Source: Apteryx mantelli (taxonomy: Eukaryota > Chordata > Aves > Apterygiformes > Apterygidae). From it: a stretch of DNA of 64,000 nt. Numbering within the stretch: the stretch's first letter is position 1; each line of letters begins with the position of its first letter. Location of the stretch: assembly GCF_036417845.1 (NCBI RefSeq), contig NC_089979.1:4703424-4767423 (forward strand), read 5' to 3'. Made by a program: the position numbers and the translations under genes. The notes beneath the pieces are model-generated. The model made no database searches. It was given only the letters and a program-made list of their open reading frames with translations, and had not been told where the DNA came from. Below, one piece after another: positions 38,161 to 50,177 of this stretch.

Positions 38161-38527
38161 TTCCTTAGGACTATACTTATCACCTTGGTGCCAAGCTCTG
38201 GGGCTTATTTTCCAGCCTCACATTTGCTGTTCTACATACATATGTCCTGCATACACCTTTCGGTAGGGGCATATAACTATTTGCATAGTTGCTGCTATTG
38301 TTTCAATTATCTGTTTTTATAACAGAAGTTAGTGGCTACTTACAGTTACATTAAATGAAGAGCTGTGGTTACACTCAACTCCAAACACATGGCTCTAAGA
38401 CAGTCCCATGAAATAAAACATAATTACATAGGAAGCGGAAGGTATGGATTCGTGTTTCAGTTTTCTACCCCCAGTCAGCAACGCCGTCTTGCGGCTAGGA
38501 AGGTGACCCCCTCGGTGCCAGGCGCCC
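38161..38527. other. Intergenic, nothing recognised
   Basis: AT-rich sequence leading into a short GC-rich segment at 38,470-38,660. No gene was recognised. Confidence 0.4.
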
Positions 38528-38546
38528 CACGTGTAACGTACACGTG
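38528..38546. promoter_or_regulatory. Paired canonical E-boxes, CACGTG-N7-CACGTG
   Basis: Two CACGTG hexamers lie at 38,528-38,533 and 38,541-38,546, separated by 7 bp, within a 19-bp interrupted palindrome (arms CACGTGTA/TACACGTG, 3-bp centre). CACGTG is bound by bHLH factors such as CLOCK:BMAL1, USF and MYC/MAX. Tandem E-boxes 6-7 bp apart are a recognised CLOCK:BMAL1 arrangement. They sit in a locally GC-rich segment (38,470-38,660). Occupancy is unknown. Confidence 0.5.
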
Positions 38547-41500
38547 TCCAAAAGTGCTCTGGACGTCCAGTTCAGGGTCAATGGCATTTAGGGGCTGCCG
38601 GCACCGGGTCACTGCGGACCATGTCTGGTTCAGGGGCTCCCTTCTGAACCCTCTGCCAATCAGTTCAGGTCTTGAAATATGAAATTTTCCCATCCTGAAA
38701 CTTAGGATATAAAAATTAGACTTCCATGAAGAATACAAAGGCTGTCGCTGTCGCTGAGTTATCTCCCGCAGCAATGAACTCCATGGACTGGCCAACTGCA
38801 CTAAGTTGCCATTAATTTAATCTCACACAGGAGAAGCAGAGCATGGGATGAACCTCTGTTAATTAACCTTCATAACAGTAAATGATCGCGTCAGGTCACA
38901 TTTGACAGTCACAGGTTGAATATAAATCCTGTTGTTCCTCCAGTTCCATTCCAAATGGCTTTCCTTAAAGCAAAGTGCCTAAGCTTTCTCAGGAGAGCAA
39001 TATGCCTTAAAACTGAGGTTCAGTTATGGTTGCGATAGACTGTTGCGTGGTGAAAAAGCTCCTGAATAAGACTGTCTGCTAGGCAAGTAAAATGCTGGCA
39101 GAAGTATTGGTAGAAGCCATGTTTAACGGCAGATGCAAACATCCTCTCATCTTTCCCTGCACTATTTTCTGCCCTACAGGTCTTGACCAAGGTTACAACC
39201 AGCTAGGTGCCCACTTTCCTCAGCCCCAAACCATTTAATGAGAACAAGCAGAGACTGCTAGGACTATTCACAGGGGCTCTTTGCACAGAGGCAGCCAGAA
39301 TCTCTCCTGTTCTATGAATTTCAGCTGATCTAGCATTTTTCATTCAGTAGTATTAACCTGCAGTCTAATATAGTTATGCTCTATATGCTCTTAAATTTTT
39401 AATTAGTTACATGCACTCCAGTGCAAATGGTCTCTTTTCCCCCTGATACATACATATAACTCTTCTCTGTGTTAATGGGATTTACATGGGTTTATCAAGT
39501 GACAATCAAAGCCCAAGCTTCAGCTGCTGCTAACATTTACTGTGTAATTTCCTGCTCTCCCAACACACAGGGAATATAAATATGTGCTGTTAAGTGCAAC
39601 ATAACAAGAGGAAAAAACATTTAAGGTTAATGCTCAGGTTTACCCATGTCATTGTTGGAAACCTGTTACATATATAATTCATTTTTTGGAAATATTATCA
39701 CAATAAAAGCACACACAACTAAACAAATCAAAGGGACAACAGTTTTAAAAGCCACGGTCCTTACAGCTCTGTCATGAATGGATCATTTCTCTCCTGCGAA
39801 AGGGCTCGGCTTTTTTGAAACAGCAGCTGGATCAGCAGAAGTCCTTGTAGGAGTCCAGCAACCTGCAGGTTTGAGTTTGCAGTAGCTGGAGAATAGGACG
39901 GTCCCTGCAGCACTTGCCCTCGCTCCGAGGGGAACATATGCAGACGATAACACCAACTGGGCTGATTTAATCTAGTCTTATGTGCCTCCAATTTCCTGTC
40001 TGGCAGGCATGAAACAAGTTCTTCAAGCACTGCTAGCTCAGCCTTCCTGTAGCCCCAAAGGGTGATGATACTCCTTCCTCCCAACTTCAGCTGTCTGCAG
40101 CATAGGTGCCCCCCTTCCAGCTGGCCTTCTTGGCCCTCCAGCACCTATGTCTGTCCCCTGACTATTGGGAAACCGAGGCAACTCGCACATCTGAAGCCAG
40201 GTGACAGCAATTGCACCCAAATCACGTGTGAACGGCTCTGGCTTCTCAGAGATTTCCAGCTAGAAGGCTGGGGCCCATTTCCTCCTCTTGCCCTGCTCTT
40301 CACTGGTGAGAGAAAACCTCTATGAACAAGGTGAGTCTCTCACCTGCTCCTTCCACCAAACTTCAGGGCACAAGGGGCTACATTATAAACCGTGATTTTG
40401 AGTCGCAGCCATTTCTGTGGTTGTTTTAAACAAAACATTTCTAAATCCTTTCTTAATTCCAGCATTTTTTAATGTTTTGAGGGCTGAACTTTGCATTACG
40501 AGCTTTCTTTTGGGGAAGAAATGCTTCTTTTGTACATGGAACACACAGAAACATACAGCATGGATACATTTTAAAAACAATTACGGTTTAAAATCTAAAT
40601 ACTGTTATCCATCCTTTCTTACATGCCACAGCAGAAGTGAATTGTAAAGGGGAATCCGTATGAGAAATGAGTATGGAAACACAAGCAAATTTAATAACCA
40701 CTAATACAAATTCTAGCCACATGCCCTCCCACCTCCCAGAGAAAATCAGATTAGCTTTAGCAATAACACCGTGCAGAACTCAGTTTATTAGAAAAATTGA
40801 AAAGAGAAACCTCCATCCAGGGTGCCTACTTCAAACTGAACTTCTGTTGGACAGATGCTGAAAGCTGGTCACTCCTAGCACACCGCAGCTAGGAGGACCG
40901 ACATGCACTGACTGTGTTACTGCAAAACAGGCGGCTTGGTGGAATAGCTGGGTAATTTGCTGCCTTTTTTTCTAGTGACTGAAACAAAATAGGAGGAGGT
41001 TTTTTGAACTTTCAGACTGGAAAACCTGCCTGTTCTGAGGGGAATGTCACGCAGGCTCAGCTGCAGGCAAATACAGCCGGAGGCATCCCACACACATACC
41101 AGCACATACATAGGGAGCCATACACAATATGCAAATACCCTGAAATCCCAAACAAATATCTGGAAAATCAGTTGGGCTCCAGGGGAAACAAGGGGCCTGC
41201 CCACACACAGAATCAAGAAGTTAATTAGTGATTAAATATTTCCTTGCAGCTTTGGCACTCTTACTGCTTCAGCAAGTATAAAACTAGCAAGAACAACTGG
41301 CTACAGGGGAGAAGAATGACTCTTATTTTTTGTATGCTAAGATAAATGATACACAAAAATCATGCAGGTAAACTGCATGTTTTTTATTACAGTTTTAATA
41401 ATCTAAGGTATGGTTGGCAACTGAAGGAAATATATATATTTTTAAAAGCATATTAATTTTGATCTAGCAGTGACATTTTAATACCTCTGAGTCCCTGCAG

Positions 41501-43272
41501 GGGAGACAGCCATTTGTGATCTTCTGTAAGAAAAGATGGAGAAAAAAAGGTACCTTAAGATCAAATCGTAAAGTCAAGCATCAGCCATGGGTAGAATAGG
41601 TTGAGGGAATACCCTCAAGCATGTCACCAGACTTGATGATCTACCTATTTTGATACGTTCCTTTGTAGGACTTCAAGTTTGGATGTGTTGTGTTGGGTCT
41701 GCCAAGAAGACTCATCTGTCACCTACAGTTAGAGAAGAATGTGGTATCCCTGTTATAGCTGGCAGCGGGCAGATAAAATACTGCTTACCCGTTGCTGTAG
41801 TCATTTTGTTGCTTACCCATCTGCGACAGAAGTTAAGATTTTCTTTCGGTATCTCTTTGAGGGCCATGGGCAGATAGCTAGTATAGAGATGGGCGAACCA
41901 GAAATGTCTAAGGCACCTTGCTGTAGTTCTTACTCTCCCCTTACTGTTACTGGGCAACTCCGATGTGAATAGATGCAGGGTGGAAAAGGGTGCTAATTTA
42001 TACTTTTGTCTCCACAACTCGGACTTCTGGGTTTTTAGCCCTTTTGAAAGGCTTTTGAACTCACAGGTTTTTAATTTACGTATAAAAAGAGTTTTCATGC
42101 TGCCTTTATATGGCACAGCAATTTCATTTCAGGTATTGAGGCTATATATTTCTCTTTTCAGCCCTCTAGAGATTTAGATATAAGCTAGGTGTTTCTGCTT
42201 CCAGAAACGTGTCTAGACTGTCAAAATGGAAAGATCTTGCATTATAATTTTAAAAAAGCATGGGTGGTGAGAGAGTTTCCAGACTGAAGCACTCTCTGAT
42301 CAGAATATGCTAAGGTAAGAGCCTAGCGGATAGTTCAGATAGGACCACAGCTTTATGGGAACATGTAAAAAGGATGGAGAGGAAAAACATCACCACTTTA
42401 GTGCTTACTAATTGCTGCCTGCATTACAGTTGCGACAGCCTAACATTTTACAGTCCATTTCTCCTAACAGCTGATAAATGGTTTGGTTTTCCATGATATT
42501 CTTTGTAGAGAAGTTCACTTGTATCAACTGGAATAAGATCAATGTTCCCTGAGCCCAGCTGTGGCTGGCAGCTGGCTGCCATCACAGCTTATTAAATTCA
42601 CCTCTTGCAGTTCTCTTCTCAGCTTTGCCCCTGACTCTTTTTCTGACCTTGAGCATGATGTTTTATCTGTTTAGGTATCACTTGATTCACCTACGCATGG
42701 GAACATTTTTTTTACATTTCAGAGACCACTGTACATTTAGCTAAACCTGCATCTGTAATGTGCTTTGAGTTCTTCGGATGAAACGTCATGGAAGCGCAGG
42801 TATTATCGAAGCATGCAGGTAGAAACCGGGGATGAGAGCCTTTCTATGACTATCATGTTCTGGATTGCCAGTATGCAGCATTTATCCTTGGTACATTCTG
42901 GACACAACAGTCCGAACGTACTTTTTTCTTTTAGGCACAGACTGTCGGATCAACAGTGAGACTATCCATTTAACCTGTTTTATTAGAAACTGGTGCTTCT
43001 AGTTCACTCTGATTAAGAGAAGTAAATAAGTGGAAGCAAATGTCATGGTTTTCTTCTCCCTACCTGCTTCCTCAGTTGATATGCATGTATGTATGTAGTT
43101 AACTAATAATTTGTAACTATATTTAACAAAAATGGACGGTTTAGAACCCTGCGATGCTTTTTTTAAGCTAAATCAGTCCGATTCACGATCAGACGGCTGT
43201 ACCGATACGACTGTAGCGTCACAGGGGCAGGAGTGAACAGCAAGGAATGAGAATACCTTCATTTAGTATTGC
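38547..43272. other. Intergenic, no gene recognised
   Basis: Mostly AT-rich single-copy-looking sequence without a recognisable repeat or exon. 39,760-40,330 is moderately GC-richer. A short TATATATATTTTTAAAAGC run lies near 41,431. A TGTATGTATGTA run lies at about 43,086-43,097. Confidence 0.45.
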
Positions 43273-43312
43273 TGTTGAACATTTAGCATAAATGTTGAAC
43301 ATTTATCTTAAA
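43273..43312. repeat. Two-copy 20-bp tandem duplication
   Basis: TGTTGAACATTTAGCATAAA is followed directly by TGTTGAACATTTATCTTAAA. The units differ at three positions. This is a minor local slippage duplication. Confidence 0.8.
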
Positions 43313-43458
43313 ACCAAAGCCCGGAGGGCTATCTCTGCCATCAGGGAAACCACAAGCCTGAGGAGACTCAGGATGTATCTACACTGCTAAATATATCAGC
43401 CGCTGTCAGTGATCCCTGCCCCGAAGCTAGGAGGTGCAAAGCAGCGATGTGCGTGCAT

Positions 43459-43500
43459 CTCCAGATGTGCGTGGTGTGCGTGCATCTAGCACATCTGGAG
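43459..43500. repeat. 12-bp-stem inverted repeat with internal direct repeat
   Basis: CTCCAGATGTGC (43,459-43,470) and GCACATCTGGAG (43,489-43,500) are perfect reverse complements separated by 18 nt. The word GTGCGTGCATCT also occurs twice (about 43,449-43,460 and 43,476-43,487). The tract arose by local duplication and can fold as a hairpin. No RNA family was recognised. Confidence 0.7.
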
Positions 43501-44278
43501 AGCTAGACCCTCTCCAGAACGGGCTGACCTGTCCCCGGCAGACACACAGTGCTTGGCCTTGGGTACCCCCTCCAGCCATAAGACTTTTGGGGGAGTTTTT
43601 GAGAGTGTAAAGCCTGTTGGGAGAACATCGGAGGACAGCCTAGGGCAAAGGGAGATAAACGTAGGGATTTCCTGTTTGCGCAGTCTCCTGGGAGCGGTTC
43701 CTGGGGTGAGCAAAGCCACAAAGCACAGCCAGCTTCTCCTGCAGCCGGAGGTGGCTGGCTGAGTCCCAGAGGGAGCTCGACTGGGCTAGTATCCATGCAG
43801 CGCGGCTAATCGGGGGAGAGGACCCAGAAGCGAATGGGGACCTCAGTTATTTAAGTGTCGAGGCACCTTAAAGGGCGAGAGGGGAACTGGCTGCCGCCTG
43901 TAGATACGGGACAGGAGAAAAGAAGGGAAAGAAAAACTATTTAACCCGAGGCGCAACCCTGGGAGACGGATAAACACAGCTAACGCCTTGGCACACGTAG
44001 GGTGGAGCCTGGCAGAAGGTCTCTCGCTTGCGGCGGGTTTGCTGTACGTCCCTGCACAGGACGGGGAAGTTAACTGTTTTGTGGTCGAATATGACCAGTT
44101 CAGGAACAGGCTCCTGCCACAAGGCTGCGGGTGATAGCAGGGCGCCGCGCTGATGACTCAGGAGCTTCCTCTCTGTCCCGGCCTCTGATGCCCCAAATCT
44201 TTGCAAGATGGTCCTAATCTACGTGTTTCTGTACTTTGTTCGGTATAGATCTCCAGGCCTGACTATTTCATTTAACAG
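43501..44278. other. Intergenic, nothing recognised
   Basis: GC-balanced sequence with short frames on both strands and no domain. Confidence 0.4.
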
Positions 44279-44345
44279 AAATAATAATAAATATTAAATA
44301 ATATAATTTATTTTAAAATAAATGATACATCTAAATAAAAATGTA
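44279..44345. repeat. AT-rich low-complexity tract
   Basis: Nearly pure A/T with ATAATAATAAATATTAAATA and TTTATTTTAAAATAAATG runs. Low complexity; no function assigned. Confidence 0.8.
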
Positions 44346-47300
44346 TGATGAAGGTCTTGCTCCTCAGCGGTATGAATAGGGATAGCCCTGCTCACTTCTG
44401 TGGCTACGTAATGGCAACAGGGGATTTAATTTAGATAAAATTAATAACCAAAAAAGGACTTGATCTTCTTTGGACTATGATTATCATTAGCTCCTTACTC
44501 AGTCTGTTCTTCCAAAATACTTACTGCTGAACAAGAGAGGAAAAAGGATGAATCACTGCAAAGCTGCAAATATTTGGCTGGTTTAACAGTAGTAAAATCC
44601 ACTCTCTTCCTTTGTGGGCTCGCTTCAGTTTATTTTAGCTCATGAATGAATGTATCAAGTATGTATCTTGAAATTCAACAGACAAATATTTTAATTTAGA
44701 ATGAAAAGGCAAAATAATGAAGGATTGTTGACCTGTGTATCTAAAAATATCATTAAAATAAACATAGTTATGTTTGTGTCTAAGGACATCAAATATTCCA
44801 CAGGTGACTTTCCAGGGGTTATAAATATTTGACACTATGGCTGCAGTGTAAGAAAGATAACAGAAACCTAATGGAATCTAATACAGTCCTCATTTATTGT
44901 GGTAGCTAGTATAGTATTTTTATTATTTTTACTGAAGGGACATCGTTCAGCACAGTAGCTTAAAAATAGCACTCCTATTGCTACTGATTTTTTTCTTTTA
45001 ATTTTTGTTTCCCATGGAGTGCTTCTCAGGCAGAGGTTGAATGAAATGATGCAGGGACTACATCTACCCACATAAAAAGCTAGTGCTGCAATCTTTCTCG
45101 TAATTTCTGCTAAATGTAAATAAAAACCGCTCCAACTATGCACCAGCCCTAGAGAAAAGATGTTCTTTTCACCGCAGTGATTTCATACATAAACTTAAAA
45201 TTCCAGAATCTCTATTCACAAAATTTATATATTTTATCTATGCTTAACATTTCTATCTTTGCCATGTGCAAAGGCACACTATTTACAAACGCTTCAGTGG
45301 TTAAAGGCTCTCAGGTACCATCTTAAACAAACTCTAGTAGGACAGTAATTCTGTACACAAAACATTGAAAGTTAGCTTTTTTTGTAATAGAATACATTTA
45401 GAAAAAGTTAAATAATTGTTTTGAAACTTTCCAATTCAGAAAGAAAATTCAACTGGTAAGACTGAACACATGTATTGGAGATCAAAATAGCAATAATTGT
45501 AAAATTAATAATTGATTTTATTAAAAGTTATTTTAAAGTTTTGTAAAAAAAGGAGTATTGATTTATACCATGATCCAAGTGTACTTAAAAGACATTAGAA
45601 TGTTGTACTGCAGGAGGGTTAAAAAAGTGAGCTGCAACTTGTCTTTAACAAAACAAAACCATTCAGAATTAATTTTAAAAATCTATTATTTCTCTTCTCA
45701 GCCCTATAACATTGCTAAGTAAGTTTGTGCACAGTTTGGAGAACTGAAAACGGAACTGGGAGCTGGGAACTCTGAGGGACCTTTCAGTACGTTATTTCTC
45801 TAGCTGTAACTTCTGGATTATAATCATTCACTACAGTACACGTAGGCATTCTGCAGCGATTCAAGGGTTGGTCTAAAGGCCACTGAAATCAGTGGGAATT
45901 TTCTGCAGCTCTCCGTGGTTGTCTTACCAGCTAGGAGACTCCAGGCACAGCACAATTAATACACAGCGAGATCAGATCCGCTCTGCACACGCAGCAATCC
46001 GACGCATCGCTTTGGCAGATCGGCTCTCCAGCGCAGACGTAGGAGGTGCGATAACGTATTTACTGCCTTTCAGTCTGACGGAGCGTAGTCCCGTGCTTTA
46101 GGGTGCCTCTGACCGTGCATCTGACCGTGGATATTGGGCTGGATCGCACAACACGGGTGGTACTAATTTCCCCTACTTTAGCCTCTAAATGGTTTATATC
46201 TTTGGTGATGCTCTAAGCACCCGGTATGGTCAGCAGAGATCTCATCAGTAAGTTTAGGGTGCGATTCAGGTGACCAAACATAGACGTCCAATTCAGGATG
46301 AGATGAGGGGCACTCTCCTCTTCTCCGACTGTTGACTCGTTCTCTAATGACTGTAAGAGGCGCCTGGGGTGACTTGTCAGGCAAAAACACCTCCATTATA
46401 GACACTTCAGTCACATTAGTTCCACCTGATGCTTCGGCAAGGCATTTTGGAAGGGTTGCATCCTGCGGAGCGATGTTTGCTCCGAAGGAGGTCCGAGGGA
46501 GAGGCGAAAGGCACAGAGCCACGCCAACACTTCCCCAGCATGTGGCGACCACGTGTGCTGCTCTGCCCTGCGCTAACGATGAAGCCCGCAGCCTCCTCAG
46601 CCCTCCTCTGAGAACGTCAGTACCTAAACTGAAGGATTTCTTCCTTGTGTTATCCAAAAGCTAATGCAGAGATCCTTAGAAATCTATTAAGTAGTGTTTA
46701 AACAGCAATCTAAAAAACATTTTAAATTCCAAACTTCTCTAAAATGTAGTATCGTTCTGATTTAGAAGTAATTCTAGTAGAGTGGAATCCTGCTTTCAGC
46801 ACTAGTTACATCTACTCATTACATTTGCCACATGCATTTTTCCTCTTCCAGTAGCACGGAATAAAATTACAACCATGTGCACACACATTTAAGTACATTA
46901 TTGCAGTGTGAATATTACATGCACGCACACAAACACATACGCACAGAACATATAAATACCGATTGGTATAATCTGCTCCTTAACAAAGACAATTGCTTTT
47001 AAAAACACTACAAAGCTTCTAACTATTTTGGAATTCTCACTTCTGAAATGTTATAAAGATTAACCGAGACTGGTGCTCTTTAAAGGATACAGATAATCAT
47101 ATAAAACTAAAGACTAAAAGTGGTCTCGTGCTATCGAAAGGTTAGGACAGGCTTAGGTGCCAAGTAACCCAGATGCTAATCTCTGGGAGAAATGCTGCAG
47201 CAGCAGCATATGGCTCTTTGTTAGCCTGCCCAGACATTTCAACTGGTGGCTCTGCAGCTGCTTCAGAGTTTCTTCGCTCATCGCTATAATACCTTGATAT

Positions 47301-50124
47301 GCTCGAGGAGCTTTTTTTTTTTTCTTTCTAACCCATAATAAAGACAAAACATTTAAATATTCCAAAAACAAATCATATGTTTCCTAGCATATTTATGTAC
47401 AATGGTCAGTTTGAACCTAGGGAAAACAATATTCTCTGCAAATATTAAGATTTTTCTTGTCACCTGGTAGGAAGCAATGGAGTTTATTTTTATTCTTGAC
47501 ATCAACACCTGTCATTTTCTGTTTTCAGACAAATTGCAGAGCTCCTCTCGTCACAGGGAAGAGGAACAATTTTGTACCTCTAAAGACAAAAATTTGGTTT
47601 TTAAGTATGAAATCTCTCAAATGTCTTAATGTTAATCACCTGCTCTCATATACCCCATCTTAAATATTTGTGCAGCTTCAGTCTCTTTCCTGAGCACCTC
47701 CTAATTGTAACTCCCACTATTATTCATAGCTATGGAATTACTTCGTCAATTTTTCAGACTGGAACTGAGGGCATCAAAACACTAAATGACATTAAATCCC
47801 ACATGAAATTCATAACAGAGAAAAGACCTACCATTGCACTGCTTCTTCTAAGTTGCAAATTCTCTGACAGCTAAATATCCTGTATATCTATTATGCTGGT
47901 AAGTAATACACTTACAAAGTTATATTGTGATGTGCAAAAAATACATGCTTCTAAATAAATAATAAGAAGTAATTCACAGCTGATTTACAAGGCTGTTTCC
48001 CTACCTGCATACCAAATGAGCCAAATAACTTTCCAGAGAGGCAGCAATCCGTGAGAAAGAAATGCTCGACTATTTTTGAAAGAGGAAGCCGTAATTTGGT
48101 ACTCTTCTCTCTTGCTGTTTCTGAAGCAGCCTTTTTTCAATTCAATAATTCTGTAACAAAGACAGATAGTCAGACTTTTTTAACGGGTTCAATAAATATG
48201 AAGACTATTTTAATGTTTTCTTTTTGGGGCAGAATAATATTTTCAAGAAAGAATTTCTATTAAAAGCTATGTGATAGATGTTTCAGCTGCTGTCAGTTTA
48301 CTTTTCTATAACTAATAGTGACTTTGGGGCCAGAATGTTAGATTCCTACAAAGAACAAGAATCTTTGTGCAAACTGAAATTTGGCTGGCTGCAATCTTTC
48401 TGTTACAGCATTTTTTTCGCAGGAAAGCAACCAAAGAGAAATATTGGCATTACTCAGTGCTTGCTATGTTGAACTGAAACAGCAGACAACACTGGGCTAT
48501 ATAAGAATATAACTGCTAAAGAATGTGGTCTATTCTTCAGAGGTTATTGTAAAATATGAACTCACCCCTAGGTGTGCCGTAATCAACTCATTTAGTCCTC
48601 CGAAGCAAAACGGATTGATTTAAGATACACCACAGGTCTTCTCCCTTCCTTTTCTGGTGCAATACTTTTCCTACGAAACAAATAAAGTCAAGGTGGTATT
48701 GGGGTAGTCAACATAAAGGCATTTCCCAGAGCACCTCCAAAAAAGTTGTTGTGCCTGTACTGAGAAGACTAGGAGGTAGAATTAAGCATGTAAGTAGCAT
48801 AGCGGGAAAGGTTGGGGCCGATGCCAAAAAAATACAGAAAATCTCTCTCTTTGTATGCTGCAGACGCATACATGTCCACGAACGTCAGTCAACATACTGA
48901 AGGGATAATTAATAGGATATTCATGGGCTGGACAATCCTGTGAAGAAAATATTTTCCACTGCCTCACTGTCTTCTAAACATATCTGCTATGATAATTAGC
49001 TCCATATTTCATCCATTCCAAGGCTCTCTTCAAAAACTTCCCCTAAGAGCAGTACTCTTTCTCTTCAGAATCCTAGATGCTAACAAATCATCAATTTGTA
49101 ATCAGGCAAATGAAGAGCAAGGATGTGAACGCAAGAAAATCACAGTCCTCTTGTACTCCAGCTTGCCAAGCAGCACAGGATGAACATATTATAGAAATGA
49201 CAGAAGCCTTCTGCCTAGATACGCTCCTCCAGCCTGGCTCAAACTTATGAGTTTGCTCATTCAGTGCTTCTCGAGCAATGACTTCATGTAGACAGCGGGG
49301 ACTCCCTGTGCAGCCATCTCGTAAAATGAATTCATACAGGTCAGCAATATTTTGACCGTAACTTAAAGTAACTCTTTTTTAACAAAAGGAAAATGTAATG
49401 CAAGGGATTGCCCCTGAAGCGGGATATGTGATAGGAAGATTCACCCCACGCCAGAAGTAGGTGATAGAACGTGTCCCCTCTACCATGTCACACAGTGCAG
49501 CGCAAGCTGTCCAAACCAAGGATGCATGATCCAACAGAGCGATTAGAGCCCCTATATCCCGCTCTTTTGCTGGGATGCAGAGAAAATTTCCAGGGCCACG
49601 GCTTAAGGAAGATGTGGAGAACCCTATAACCCCAGGAAAGGCATATGGTACAATTACTGGTCCTGTATCCCACTCCTAAAACTCAAGTCAAAATAGCACT
49701 GCAAAGTCTTTGTGATTCTGGGATACGTTCCAAGATGACTGGGTCACTTTGTCTCACCTGTCTCACCTTTGTCTCACCATCCACCATGAATTAAAAATTA
49801 GATTGATAACAAATATGCAGATACTTTAGTTGAATAAACAGAGACCGGAAAATAAAGGAAGTGCTAAAAAATTCACATGCCTTCAGGATCATTCACTGAA
49901 TATGAGACTGGTCAGCAATGACCATCAACACCCACAGAGAAAAATCCCCCTACTTAATGTGTGTGTCTGAAAACAGACTTAAAGAAAAACTATTCTCTAA
50001 TGTCTAAAATATCATTTAAGGTGGCAGAAAGGACTGCAGTGAGACTTTTTGTCATTTGCTCAGGGGATTAAAATAATTAAAAAGAAAAAAGGATAAGTTT
50101 TCTCGGATGTGGTCATTGTAGAAC
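44346..50124. other. AT-rich intergenic DNA, no gene recognised
   Basis: Long AT-rich stretch with only short frames. 45,860-46,300 includes phrases such as CACTGAAATCAGTGGGAATT and TATTGGGCTGGATCGCACAA that recall old amniote repeats, but I could not assign a family. 46,430-46,620 is GC-richer. A T run occurs at about 47,311-47,322. A triple TGTCTCACC occurs at about 49,750-49,779. Confidence 0.4.
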
Positions 50125-50177
50125 AGAATAGAGTAGAGTAGAGTAGAGTAGAATAGAATAGAATAGAATAGAATAGA
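50125..50177. repeat. (AGAGT)n to (AGAAT)n pentanucleotide microsatellite
   Basis: Regular 5-bp units: GAATA, then four GAGTA units, then GAATA units to about 50,177. A few further GAATA words lie downstream (50,181-50,204). The change of unit part-way is consistent with a point mutation spread by slippage. Likely length-polymorphic. Confidence 0.92.

Noticed and set aside
46178-46664. 159- and 110-codon frames on opposite strands
   Set aside because: They overlap each other over the same GC-richer DNA, have no domain and show no splice signals; chance frames.
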